Origin: Parabacteroides sp. PH5-46
GTDB lineage: Bacteria; Bacteroidota; Bacteroidia; Bacteroidales; Tannerellaceae
Length of the DNA stretch: 51,485 nt
Reading direction: 5' to 3'
Assembly: GCF_029892785.1 (NCBI RefSeq)
Contig: NZ_JARXXA010000023.1
Span: forward strand, 1 to 51,485
Notes under the pieces: model-generated
Told to the model about the DNA's origin: nothing
Database searches by the model: none
What the model saw: only the letters and a program-made list of their open reading frames with translations
Shown: positions 16,097 through 23,847 of the stretch, in pieces
How the letters are laid out: each line of letters begins with the position of its first letter
Numbering within the stretch: position 1 is the first letter of the stretch
Position numbers and translations under genes: made by a program

Positions 16097-17823
16097 TAGG
16101 GTAAAGTCATTTGTTGTGAATGATAAATCTCCTGATATACATCCGAGGTTTCCAACAAATTGGCAGGTGTGCCAATAGCATTTACCTCTCCGTCTTCAAG
16201 AACGATGACACGGTCTGCCGACTGCATCGTATTGACCCGCTGGGTTATGATAAAGACGGTGGTATCCGACAATAAAGCATTCAGGTTACGGCGTATCTTC
16301 AATTCCGTTTCCGAGTCTACTGCACTTGTACTGTCGTCCAGTATCAGTATCTTGGGTTTGAGCAATAAGGCACGGGCAATGCAAAGTCGTTGCTTTTGTC
16401 CGCCGGACACATTCACACCTCCCCTACCCAACTGGGTATCGTAGCCATCCTGAAAAGAGAGAATAAAGTCATGTGCTTCAGCCGCACGGGTAGCCTCTTC
16501 AACCTCCTCCATTGTAGCATTCTGTTTTCCCCATTTCAGATTGTCGAGGATAGTACCCGTAAAGAGTTCATTCTTCTGCAATACCATACCGATATGTGCA
16601 TGTAGCTCGTCCAGATGATAATCTTTTACATTTACCCCGTCAATCAAGAGTTCGCCCCCTGTTACATCATACAAACGGGGAATGAGTTGTACCATCGAGC
16701 TTTTGGCCGAACCTGTAGCTCCTACTACAGCAATCGTTTCGCCTTGCCTGACATCGAAACTGACATTCCGCAAAACATCTTCTTCTCCACCTGCATAACG
16801 GAAAGAGACATTTCTGAAACTTACTTCTCCTTTCTGTATACGATTTTTGTCCGACAGTCCTTCCGGCGTATTAGCCAGTGATGGCTTCGTATCCAAGACC
16901 TCTACTATTCGCTCCGAAGAGGCAGAAGCTCTGGCGAATGTCATAATAATCATAGATAACATCATTAACGACATCAGAACCTGCATCACATAATTGACAA
17001 ACGAAATAAGTTCTCCTACCTTTAGTTCTCCACCGATCACCTTATATCCTCCGATCCAGAGAATAGCTACAATAGAGACATTCATAACCAACTGCATCAC
17101 CGGGAACATAGCCACTACAATATTAGAAGCTCTGACCACCAGGTCACGCAGTTCCTCACTGCTTTTTACAAACTTCTTCGTCTCAAAATCTTCCCGCACA
17201 AAGGATTTTACGACCCGGATATTGATCAGATTTTCACGGACTACCCCATTCAGGCGGTCTAACTGCTGCTGTACCTTCATAAATAAAGGAAAGCCCTTAC
17301 GCAGTATAACAAAGATACTAAGGCTCAATACCGGAATAGCAGCCAGCAAAACCATCGCCAGCTCCAGATTAATCCGAACCACAAAGAAAACAGCCATAAT
17401 TAGCATCATAGGAGCCCGCAACAGCAGGCGCATAGACATCAACACAATCTGCTGAATCCTTGAAATATCATTCGTCAGGCGGGTTACAAGGGAGGCGGAG
17501 CTAAAATGGTCAATGTCGTTAAAGGAAAGTTGCTGTATCTTGTCAAACAACTCCGAACGCAAATCCGTTCCGAAGCCAATAGAAGTCTTAGAAGAAATAT
17601 AAATATTAATAACGCTGATACATAAACCGGCAATAGATATAAGCACCATATACAAGCCGGTTTGTGTAACAACAGATAGGTCACGTTGCATTACCCCATC
17701 GTCTATGATCTGAGCCATGAAAGTAGGCTGTATTGTTTCACACAATACGGTAATCAAGACAAGAAAAGGACTAATGAGTAAACTTATCTTATATTCTCTG
17801 AGTATCTCCCAGTATTTCTTCAT
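16096..17823 (-). CDS. ABC exporter half-transporter with degenerate catalytic site
   Basis: This 575-residue protein has six membrane helices (about 12-300) and an ATPase domain (about 330-565). Walker A is GATGSAKSS (368-376), the signature is VSGGQ (472-476), and Walker B reads LILDDSTSAVD, so Asp497 replaces the usual catalytic Glu; the switch region reads IITQRVNT (Gln in place of His). Family knowledge: such an E-to-D plus H-to-Q change marks the non-consensus site of heterodimeric exporters such as TM287/288 or LmrCD. It is directly followed by its partner. It starts 21 bases after the DUF3078 gene in the same direction. Confidence 0.94.
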   Translation of the reverse strand: MKKYWEILREYKISLLISPFLVLITVLCETIQPTFMAQIIDDGVMQRDLSVVTQTGLYMVLISIAGLCISVINIYISSKTSIGFGTDLRSELFDKIQQLSFNDIDHFSSASLVTRLTNDISRIQQIVLMSMRLLLRAPMMLIMAVFFVVRINLELAMVLLAAIPVLSLSIFVILRKGFPLFMKVQQQLDRLNGVVRENLINIRVVKSFVREDFETKKFVKSSEELRDLVVRASNIVVAMFPVMQLVMNVSIVAILWIGGYKVIGGELKVGELISFVNYVMQVLMSLMMLSMIIMTFARASASSERIVEVLDTKPSLANTPEGLSDKNRIQKGEVSFRNVSFRYAGGEEDVLRNVSFDVRQGETIAVVGATGSAKSSMVQLIPRLYDVTGGELLIDGVNVKDYHLDELHAHIGMVLQKNELFTGTILDNLKWGKQNATMEEVEEATRAAEAHDFILSFQDGYDTQLGRGGVNVSGGQKQRLCIARALLLKPKILILDDSTSAVDSETELKIRRNLNALLSDTTVFIITQRVNTMQSADRVIVLEDGEVNAIGTPANLLETSDVYQEIYHSQQMTLP

Positions 17824-17844
17824 AAAGAGGTCAGTGGCTGCTAT

Positions 17845-18720
17845 TTAAAAGTTATAGGCCAGACCTACACCTAATACTTCCTTGAATTGTATTTTCGCTC
17901 CGCGTTGTACGCCATCATCGTCAAACGTTTTTACATCATCGTCATACTTCAATGTTGTATTAAGCGTAGCAGAAAGATACTTGTTTATTTTCATACTGAT
18001 TAGCACATCCCAATTCACATCAATATTGCCAAATGAATTGTTATAGGCAGAGAAAAGATCCAGAGTGGTTACCACTTGAACATTCTCCATTACTTTCTGT
18101 TCGGCACGTGCTTTGAAGTAGGCACCTATTTCGGCTTTAAACTTATCACCCGGATCTACACCAAAAGAACCCAGACTTGAAAGATAGTTATCCCTCACAA
18201 AGGTAAGCTTTCCTGCAACCGGAGATAAATAAAGCGAATAGATAGGCCTGGGCCTGTACTCGATACCTAAAGAGATTGTAGAATAAGCCGGAGCCATGAA
18301 GTTAGAGATGTAATAATCCTTGTCAGGATAATTATATCCTTTGGCAAACTGTGTCTGAAAGTCAGCCATGGCGGTATAAAACCATTTGTCATTCTTCGTA
18401 TAACCCAGCTGAGTAGCCAATGCAATATTGTCTGATGCCTTTGTTGTTCCCTGTGATTTTGTTTTTGACAAACCGTAGTTTAAGGCTAGCGTTGATTGCC
18501 ATAGCCAGTTACTTTTTTTATGCGTCAAAGATCCGTTCAGGTACAGGTTTCCTCCTATTGTGTTCTCACCACCTGCCGACCAGTTGGTCTGCGAATTTTG
18601 TGATGCGTTCATCCCCGTAACACCTTTCAACACCCAGGTTCCGTCCGGATATTCTTCATCTTGGGCATATAACACTACAGCAAAAAGGGTTAATGACATC
18701 ACAATAAACAATCGTTTCAT
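17845..18720 (-). CDS. DUF3078 outer-membrane beta-barrel protein
   Basis: From the ATG at 18720 the protein has 291 residues: a signal peptide ending VVLYAQ, then alternating beta strands rich in aromatic residues and a terminal strand ending in LAYNF, as expected of an outer-membrane barrel. TWVLKGVTGMNASQNSQTNW is typical of DUF3078. The upstream Met at 18747 was rejected because the signal peptide starts at MKRLFIVMS. The function is unknown. It sits between nadK and the ABC exporter on one strand, with a 70-base gap to nadK. Confidence 0.85.
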   Translation of the reverse strand: MKRLFIVMSLTLFAVVLYAQDEEYPDGTWVLKGVTGMNASQNSQTNWSAGGENTIGGNLYLNGSLTHKKSNWLWQSTLALNYGLSKTKSQGTTKASDNIALATQLGYTKNDKWFYTAMADFQTQFAKGYNYPDKDYYISNFMAPAYSTISLGIEYRPRPIYSLYLSPVAGKLTFVRDNYLSSLGSFGVDPGDKFKAEIGAYFKARAEQKVMENVQVVTTLDLFSAYNNSFGNIDVNWDVLISMKINKYLSATLNTTLKYDDDVKTFDDDGVQRGAKIQFKEVLGVGLAYNF

Positions 18721-18790
18721 AATTTTCGTTTTATATATTTTGTTCATAATTTTTTTTCTAAAAAACAGGTTTTAAAACGGAATGGTTCAT

Positions 18791-19675
18791 CTACTTGGAA
18801 CGAACATCTGCTCCCCACATCAGTTTTTCCCGCAAGGTTTCGTAAAATGTATGATTGTATCGCTTCACTACTTTTGTGGTATAATCGGCTTTACTGACGG
18901 TTAGAACAGCGCCGGCGGAAAAGACTTCGGAGCGCCCGTCTAATGCAACAAGAAAGTATTCATTCCTGCTTTCTACGGTTAAGGAAATGACTGATGTATC
19001 GGGTATGACCAAAGGGCGTACGTTTAATGAATGAGGCGCTACCGGACTTATAACCAAACTATTGCTTTGAGGCACAATAATCGGACCATTCACGCTCATC
19101 GAATAGGCAGTAGAGCCTGTCGGAGTGGCAATAATCAAGCCGTCTGCCTGATACGAAGCCAGATAGTCATCACCCAATGACACATGAATCGTGATCATAG
19201 AAGAAGTATCCCGCTTCAGAACGGCAATCTCGTTCAGGGCATAATTATATCCGGTATATAAACGTTCTTCCGTATGTAAACACAGCAAAGAGCGTTCCTC
19301 TATTTTATAGTAATTTTTGAAGACTTCATCCAGTGTATCCTCTATCTCGTTACTTCCTACTTCGGCCAAGAAACCCAGGCGTCCGGTATTGATACCCAAA
19401 ATAGGTATAGCTTGCCTGTTTACACGTGCTGCCGTCCGGAGGAAAGTACCGTCTCCGCCTACACTAAGCGCTATATCCAGGTCGAACGTTTCATCAGAAA
19501 GTAAACCACTTGCCGGAGGTTCATAGCCTAAGGCATCTGTAAGATACAAGTGGAAGTCGGAATCAACATATATTTCAGCCTCCAAAGCAGAGAGTTTATC
19601 AAACAAACGTCGGATTAAATTCTGCTTTTCAAGTTGATAATCACTGCCAAACACACCAACCTTCATCCGTTTCAT
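18791..19675 (-). CDS. nadK: NAD kinase
   Basis: NadK phosphorylates NAD to NADP. The 294-residue protein shows GGDGTFLR (73-80), GINTGRLGFLAE, the NE-motif ALNEIAVLKRD, and the glycine-rich TPTGSTAYSMSVNGPII, all diagnostic. It starts 1 base after the end of the CBS-domain gene, so the two are in one operon. A second in-frame Met, at residue 4, is an alternative start. Confidence 0.96.
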   Translation of the reverse strand: MKRMKVGVFGSDYQLEKQNLIRRLFDKLSALEAEIYVDSDFHLYLTDALGYEPPASGLLSDETFDLDIALSVGGDGTFLRTAARVNRQAIPILGINTGRLGFLAEVGSNEIEDTLDEVFKNYYKIEERSLLCLHTEERLYTGYNYALNEIAVLKRDTSSMITIHVSLGDDYLASYQADGLIIATPTGSTAYSMSVNGPIIVPQSNSLVISPVAPHSLNVRPLVIPDTSVISLTVESRNEYFLVALDGRSEVFSAGAVLTVSKADYTTKVVKRYNHTFYETLREKLMWGADVRSK

Positions 19676-19676
19676 T

Positions 19677-20339
19677 TTATAAATTCATATAATACAACAA
19701 CTCATTCATTCGCTGCTGCAATACTTCATCCACCATTCCTTTCTCCATATAATGATATAGTACAGTATAGTTAAAACGCTCAAAACTACGTATCACCGGA
19801 GTAGCATCGTCCAGATCTATCTTAATGGTAATATGTAAACGGCCGGTATCCTGGTCTACACTGTTCAACAGATTCAATACATGCGCATTATTGGCTTCCA
19901 CAATACGGGCGATATCCGACAAAACATAATCCTGCGGAAACATCTCAAGGATGATAATACTACCCGGAGCTTCAACACTGCAAAATTCGGCAAGAGCATC
20001 TATCAGCCTGTCACGTGTAAAGACGCCTACATATTTTCCTTCATCATTAACAACAGGTAGCAAACAAAGCTTGTAACGCGACATCCGGGCTATTACTTCA
20101 TGCAAATGCCCCTGCTCGGTAATTCCCGGAGCAAATAAAGAAGGCTCTCCTATAGGTGCAGAAAGATCAGGCAGAACCAATAATTCTTTCTCCGACAACA
20201 AACTTTTATATATGCCATCATTGTCTACACAAGGAAGTTGCTTCACTTTCAACTCGTCCATCATAGACAATGCATACTCCCCTGTATCAAAACTTTTTAA
20301 CACCGGAAAGTCTTTTGTTATGAAATCTTTCAACAACAT
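19677..20339 (-). CDS. CBS-domain pair with ACT-like C-terminus
   Basis: The 220 residues hold two CBS repeats (about 1-60 and 75-125, the second with LLPVVNDEGKYVGVFTRDRL) and a C-terminal ACT-like segment (about 135-200, with SIIILEMFPQDYVLSDIARI). Family knowledge: CBS pairs bind adenosyl ligands, and ACT-like modules bind small ligands. The gene is regularly found next to nadK in Bacteroidales. Its target is unknown; control of a neighbouring enzyme such as NadK is possible but not shown. Confidence 0.85.
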   Translation of the reverse strand: MLLKDFITKDFPVLKSFDTGEYALSMMDELKVKQLPCVDNDGIYKSLLSEKELLVLPDLSAPIGEPSLFAPGITEQGHLHEVIARMSRYKLCLLPVVNDEGKYVGVFTRDRLIDALAEFCSVEAPGSIIILEMFPQDYVLSDIARIVEANNAHVLNLLNSVDQDTGRLHITIKIDLDDATPVIRSFERFNYTVLYHYMEKGMVDEVLQQRMNELLYYMNL

Positions 20340-20364
20340 TTTATATATATTCCCTAAAACCTGC

Positions 20365-20372
20365 TAAATTTG
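20365..20372 (+). promoter_or_regulatory. -7 box for the exbB operon
   Basis: TAAATTTG fits TAnnTTTG, giving a leader of about 90 bases before exbB. The sequence is AT-rich and a chance match is possible. Confidence 0.35.
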
Positions 20373-20419
20373 CCTTTAGTTTCATGCAAATGTAATCAAA
20401 GAAAAGTTATTACAGCATA

Positions 20420-20427
20420 CAAAAGTA
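20420..20427 (-). promoter_or_regulatory. -7 box for the CBS-nadK operon
   Basis: On the minus strand TACTTTTG fits TAnnTTTG. Its predicted start (about 20413) lies beyond the predicted exbB start (about 20379), so the two divergent transcripts would share a complementary 5' stretch of about 35 bases. Confidence 0.35.
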
Positions 20428-20469
20428 AATTTAAGTATTAAGTATTCACATAAACAAAGTACAAAAACA

Positions 20470-21180
20470 ATGAGTATTTTACTTTCCTTACAAGCTACCG
20501 GAGCACAGGCTACAGACCAGTTACCAGAGTTTACGGCCGAAGTAATGCCTACAGAAGCACAGATGAATATAATCGACCTCGCCATGAAAGGTGGATGGAT
20601 TATGATTGTGCTGTTGATATTGTCGCTCATAGCTGTTTATATTTTTATCCAGCGGATTCTTGTGATCCGTCGTGCCGGAAAAGAAGACGAATCATTTATG
20701 AATCGCATAAAAGACTATATACATGATGGAAAAGTAGACTCGGCACTAAACCTATGCCGCAGCACCAATACCCCTTCTGCCCGTATGATCGAAAAAGGGA
20801 TCTCCCGTTTGGGACGTCCGATGAACGATGTACTGGTAGCCATCGAAAACGTAGGAAACCTGGAAGTAGCCAAGTTGGAAAAGGGATTCCCCCTGATCGC
20901 TACAACAGCTGCCGGAGCTCCTATGATCGGGTTCCTTGGAACCGTAACAGGTATGGTAAGAGCCTTTTTCGATATGGCAAATGCCGGATCAAATGTGGAT
21001 GTTTCATTACTTTCCAATGGTATCTACGAGGCGCTTGTTACTACTGTAGGCGGATTAGTTGTTGGTATTCTGGCTTTGTTTGCATACAACTATCTGGTAT
21101 CTCAGGTGGATAATGTGGTAAACAAAATGGAAGCACGTACAATGGAATTTCTGGATTTATTGAACGAACCGGCTAATTAA
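20470..21180 (+). CDS. exbB: ExbB/TolQ-family proton-channel protein
   Basis: This 236-residue inner-membrane protein has a first membrane helix at about 40-62 (WIMIVLLILSLIAVYIFIQR), a large cytoplasmic loop, and two further helices near 140-165 and 185-210 within the conserved MotA/TolQ/ExbB block (FLGTVTGMVRAFFDMA, YEALVTTVGGLVVGI). Family knowledge: with ExbD and TonB it uses the proton gradient to power outer-membrane receptors such as the SusC protein. ExbD follows after 6 bases. A Tol-type role cannot be excluded. Confidence 0.93.
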   Translation: MSILLSLQATGAQATDQLPEFTAEVMPTEAQMNIIDLAMKGGWIMIVLLILSLIAVYIFIQRILVIRRAGKEDESFMNRIKDYIHDGKVDSALNLCRSTNTPSARMIEKGISRLGRPMNDVLVAIENVGNLEVAKLEKGFPLIATTAAGAPMIGFLGTVTGMVRAFFDMANAGSNVDVSLLSNGIYEALVTTVGGLVVGILALFAYNYLVSQVDNVVNKMEARTMEFLDLLNEPAN

Positions 21181-21186
21181 TACAGA

Positions 21187-21594
21187 ATGGGACTCAAAAG
21201 ACGAACGAAAGTAGAAGCATCTTTCAGCATGGCTTCCATGACAGATGTCATCTTCCTGTTGCTGATATTCTTTATGGTTTCCTCTACAATTGTTATTCCG
21301 AATGCTATTAAGGTTACACTTCCGCAATCACAAAAACAAACGGCAGCCAAGCCGCTTACACGTGTTACGATAGATGCCAACCTGAATTATTATGTAGCTT
21401 TCGGAAGCAAAAAAGAAATGAGAGTTTCTTTCGACGAAATTACTCCTTTCCTGCAGGAAAGCTACGAAAAAGAACCGGAAATGTATGTGGCACTTTATGC
21501 CGACGAAACCGTACCCTACAAAGAAATCGTAAAGATATTGAATATCGCAAACGAGAATAAATTCAAAATGGTACTTGCCACAAGACCAAAATAA
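21187..21594 (+). CDS. exbD: ExbD/TolR-family protein
   Basis: This 135-residue protein has one N-terminal membrane helix (about 18-38) containing the expected acidic residue in ASMTDVIFLLLIFFM, followed by a periplasmic domain ending in the family motif YKEIVKILNIANENKFKMV. It completes the motor with ExbB directly upstream. The TonB-like gene follows after 13 bases. Confidence 0.93.
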   Translation: MGLKRRTKVEASFSMASMTDVIFLLLIFFMVSSTIVIPNAIKVTLPQSQKQTAAKPLTRVTIDANLNYYVAFGSKKEMRVSFDEITPFLQESYEKEPEMYVALYADETVPYKEIVKILNIANENKFKMVLATRPK

Positions 21595-21607
21595 TTGAAC
21601 GTTGAAA

Positions 21608-22411
21608 ATGAAGTTTACAAAAGATGACATATATGGGTTAATCGGTACGCTTATCTTTCACCTGATTCTCCTGCTTATTCTGGGCTTTACGGTTTTGAAA
21701 ACCATCGTTCCGGAAGAAGAAGGTGGCATATTGGTCAACTTTGGCAATCTGGATGCTGCAGCCGGGACATTTGAACCCCGCTATACGGGAGAAGTGGTTC
21801 CGCAAAACACAGCTCCGGTTCCTCCGCAAACAGAAACGCCTCAGGAAGAACTCATTACTCAGGACAACGAAGAGAGTATAGCGCTTGCCGAGGCTAAAAA
21901 GAAAGAAGAGGAACGTAAAAAAGAAGAAGAACGCAAACGTAAGGAGAAAGAGGAAGAACGCCGGCGACAAGCCGAAGAACAACGCAAGCGGGAAGAAGCC
22001 ATCAGCAACCGGGTAGCGGGGGCTTTTGGCATGGGTAGTACCGACGAAGCGGGGCAAGGTGAAGCAGCAAGCGGAACAGGTAACCAAGGTAGCCCATTCG
22101 GCAATACGGATCATGGCACAAATACCGGAACAGGCGGATATGGTTCTTTTAACCTGAACGGGCGTACAATCGGTGCAGGAGGCTTACCCCGTCCGGCATA
22201 TACCGTACAGGATGAAGGACGTATCGTCATTAATATCACAGTTGACCCGAAAGGCAATGTCATATTTGCCGATATAGGAAGAGGTACCAATATTGATAAC
22301 GCATCTATGCGTAAAAGCGCTCTCGAAGCTGCATACCGGGCTAAGTTCAACAGTATCAGCGGAACAAACAATCAGAGTGGAACAATTACTTATATTTACT
22401 CATTAAAATAA
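21608..22411 (+). CDS. TonB/TolA-like energy-transducing protein
   Basis: From the ATG at 21608 (a TTG two codons upstream is less likely) the protein has 267 residues. It has an N-terminal membrane anchor (about 8-32), a proline-rich then highly charged Lys/Glu/Arg helix (about 92-135) that can span the periplasm, a Gly/Ser/Thr-rich stretch, and a C-terminal domain (about 195-267, GRIVINITVDPKGNVI) of the TonB/TolA fold. The long charged helix is TolA-like while the end is TonB-like. It is in one operon with exbB and exbD, and the DJ-1 gene starts 1 base after its stop. Confidence 0.88.
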   Translation: MKFTKDDIYGLIGTLIFHLILLLILGFTVLKTIVPEEEGGILVNFGNLDAAAGTFEPRYTGEVVPQNTAPVPPQTETPQEELITQDNEESIALAEAKKKEEERKKEEERKRKEKEEERRRQAEEQRKREEAISNRVAGAFGMGSTDEAGQGEAASGTGNQGSPFGNTDHGTNTGTGGYGSFNLNGRTIGAGGLPRPAYTVQDEGRIVINITVDPKGNVIFADIGRGTNIDNASMRKSALEAAYRAKFNSISGTNNQSGTITYIYSLK

Positions 22412-22412
22412 C

Positions 22413-22958
22413 ATGAAAAAAGCATTCGTATTTTTAGCAACAGGCTTCGAAGAAGTAGAAGCTACCGGAACAATCGACGTATTGCGCCGGGGTGAAGTAG
22501 AGACAACAGTTGTTTCCATCACGGGCGACTGCAAAGTAACTGGTGCTCACGGCTTACAACTGGTAGCCGACAAATTATTTGAAGAAACAGACTTTACAGA
22601 CGCAGATGCACTTATCCTACCCGGAGGAATGCCGGGAAGTAGTAACCTGAATGCGTATGCACCTTTAAAAGACTTATTGGTAAAACATTACGATCAAGGG
22701 AAAGTAGTTGCCGCTATATGTGCCGCACCTCTCGTACTGGGAGGATTAGGATTACTCAAAGGACGCAGAGCAACCTGCTATCCAAGCTTTGAGCCTCAAC
22801 TAATCGGCGCCACAATCACTGGTGAAGCTGCCGTTATAGACGGCAACGTAGTTACAGGCAAAGGCCCCGGACTCGTATTTGACTTCGCCCTTGCACTCGT
22901 AAAAGTACTCAATGGCAAACCTATAGCAGAAGAGGTTGCTGCAGGCTTACTCCTCTAA
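22413..22958 (+). CDS. DJ-1/PfpI family protein (YajL-like)
   Basis: This 181-residue protein carries the reactive cysteine at the nucleophile elbow (Cys103 in AAICAAPLVLG), an N-terminal GFEEVEA acidic motif near residues 11-17, and ALILPGGMPGS. This matches the DJ-1/YajL/ThiJ group, for which chaperone or glyoxalase/deglycase roles have been proposed. It starts 1 base after the TonB-like stop codon and is the last gene of that operon. The exact activity is uncertain. Confidence 0.9.
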   Translation: MKKAFVFLATGFEEVEATGTIDVLRRGEVETTVVSITGDCKVTGAHGLQLVADKLFEETDFTDADALILPGGMPGSSNLNAYAPLKDLLVKHYDQGKVVAAICAAPLVLGGLGLLKGRRATCYPSFEPQLIGATITGEAAVIDGNVVTGKGPGLVFDFALALVKVLNGKPIAEEVAAGLLL

Positions 22959-22963
22959 AAACG

Positions 22964-23043
22964 GAGAACGCAGAACGGTTACACACACCCTACCCCCTCA
23001 CAAGAGGGGAAAGGCGTACTGCGTGTTCCGTTCTGCGTTCTGC
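22964..23043. repeat. Nested palindromic element between convergent genes (REP-like, possible terminator)
   Basis: An outer perfect 13-bp inverted repeat (GAACGCAGAACGG at 22966-22978, complement at 23028-23040) encloses an inner C/G-rich hairpin (CCCCTC at 22994-22999, loop ACAA, GAGGGG at 23004-23009). It fills the whole gap between the convergent DJ-1 and cyclophilin genes. The inner part is like the C/G-rich repeats at 25669 and 40929. It could end transcription from both sides. Confidence 0.75.
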
Positions 23044-23847
23044 TTAATTAAAGACTTTCGTCGCTAAAATCACAATATCCTTTTCCGGACGATCGTTTTT
23101 GTCGGTCTGTACTAAGGACATTTTTTCTACGATATCGAAGCCTTCCGTTACTTCTCCGAAGATGGTTAAAGAGCCGTCTAAATGAGGAACTCCACCAATT
23201 GTTTTATAGTATTCTCTTCTGTCTGCCGGAATCTTTATCGGGCCGTCTTCGGCTATCTTGTCAAAGACCATAACTGAAGCCTGAGTTTCCAGGGAATCGA
23301 GGTCTGCATCCGGATTTTCCTTTTTCAACTGATCCAGAAACTTATAATGCAACCAGTTTTTATGAATATCGTTTATCCGGCTTTCCCGTTGATCCAGCTC
23401 TTCATCGGTATGCACTTTGCCTTGCACAAAGCAGAACTGTGTTCCGGCAGAGGCTCGTTCCGGGTTATCGGCATCCATCTCTTTGGCATCAATCAAGGCG
23501 CCTCGTTTATTGAAGTATTTAGGTAGTATCTCAGCCGGAACGGTGTATCCTCCATCCCCGTCTCCATACAGTTTTCCGGGTACACGTTCCTTGCTTGAAG
23601 GATCGCCTCCCTGTACCACAAAATCTTTAATCACCCGATGGAAGATCATCCCTTCATATTCATTGCTTTGGCACAATTTAATGAAGTTGTCACGATGCAG
23701 AGGGGTATCCTCGTAAAGCAAAACTGTGACATCTCCCATGTTTGTACTAACGGTTACATAAACCGGTTTCGTCAAATCAAGCGGTTTCTCCTTACATGCT
23801 GCCAACAAGAAAAGGACAGCCAACGTAATTAATAGCATCTGTTTCAT
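23044..23847 (-). CDS. Lipoprotein cyclophilin-type peptidyl-prolyl isomerase
   Basis: This 267-residue protein has a lipobox (LLAAC, Cys18) and a cyclophilin domain: MGDVTVLLYEDTPLHRDNF, IFHRVIKDFVVQGGDP, SAGTQFCFVQGK and LDGSLTIFGEVTEGFDIVEK. Between the FCFVQGK and GGVPHLDG segments it carries an insert of about 70 mostly helical, charged residues (about 150-220), which is longer than in standard cyclophilins. It probably assists folding in the periplasm or at the outer membrane. Its ATG overlaps the U32 stop by 4 bases (ATGA), so translation is coupled. Confidence 0.93.
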   Translation of the reverse strand: MKQMLLITLAVLFLLAACKEKPLDLTKPVYVTVSTNMGDVTVLLYEDTPLHRDNFIKLCQSNEYEGMIFHRVIKDFVVQGGDPSSKERVPGKLYGDGDGGYTVPAEILPKYFNKRGALIDAKEMDADNPERASAGTQFCFVQGKVHTDEELDQRESRINDIHKNWLHYKFLDQLKKENPDADLDSLETQASVMVFDKIAEDGPIKIPADRREYYKTIGGVPHLDGSLTIFGEVTEGFDIVEKMSLVQTDKNDRPEKDIVILATKVFN

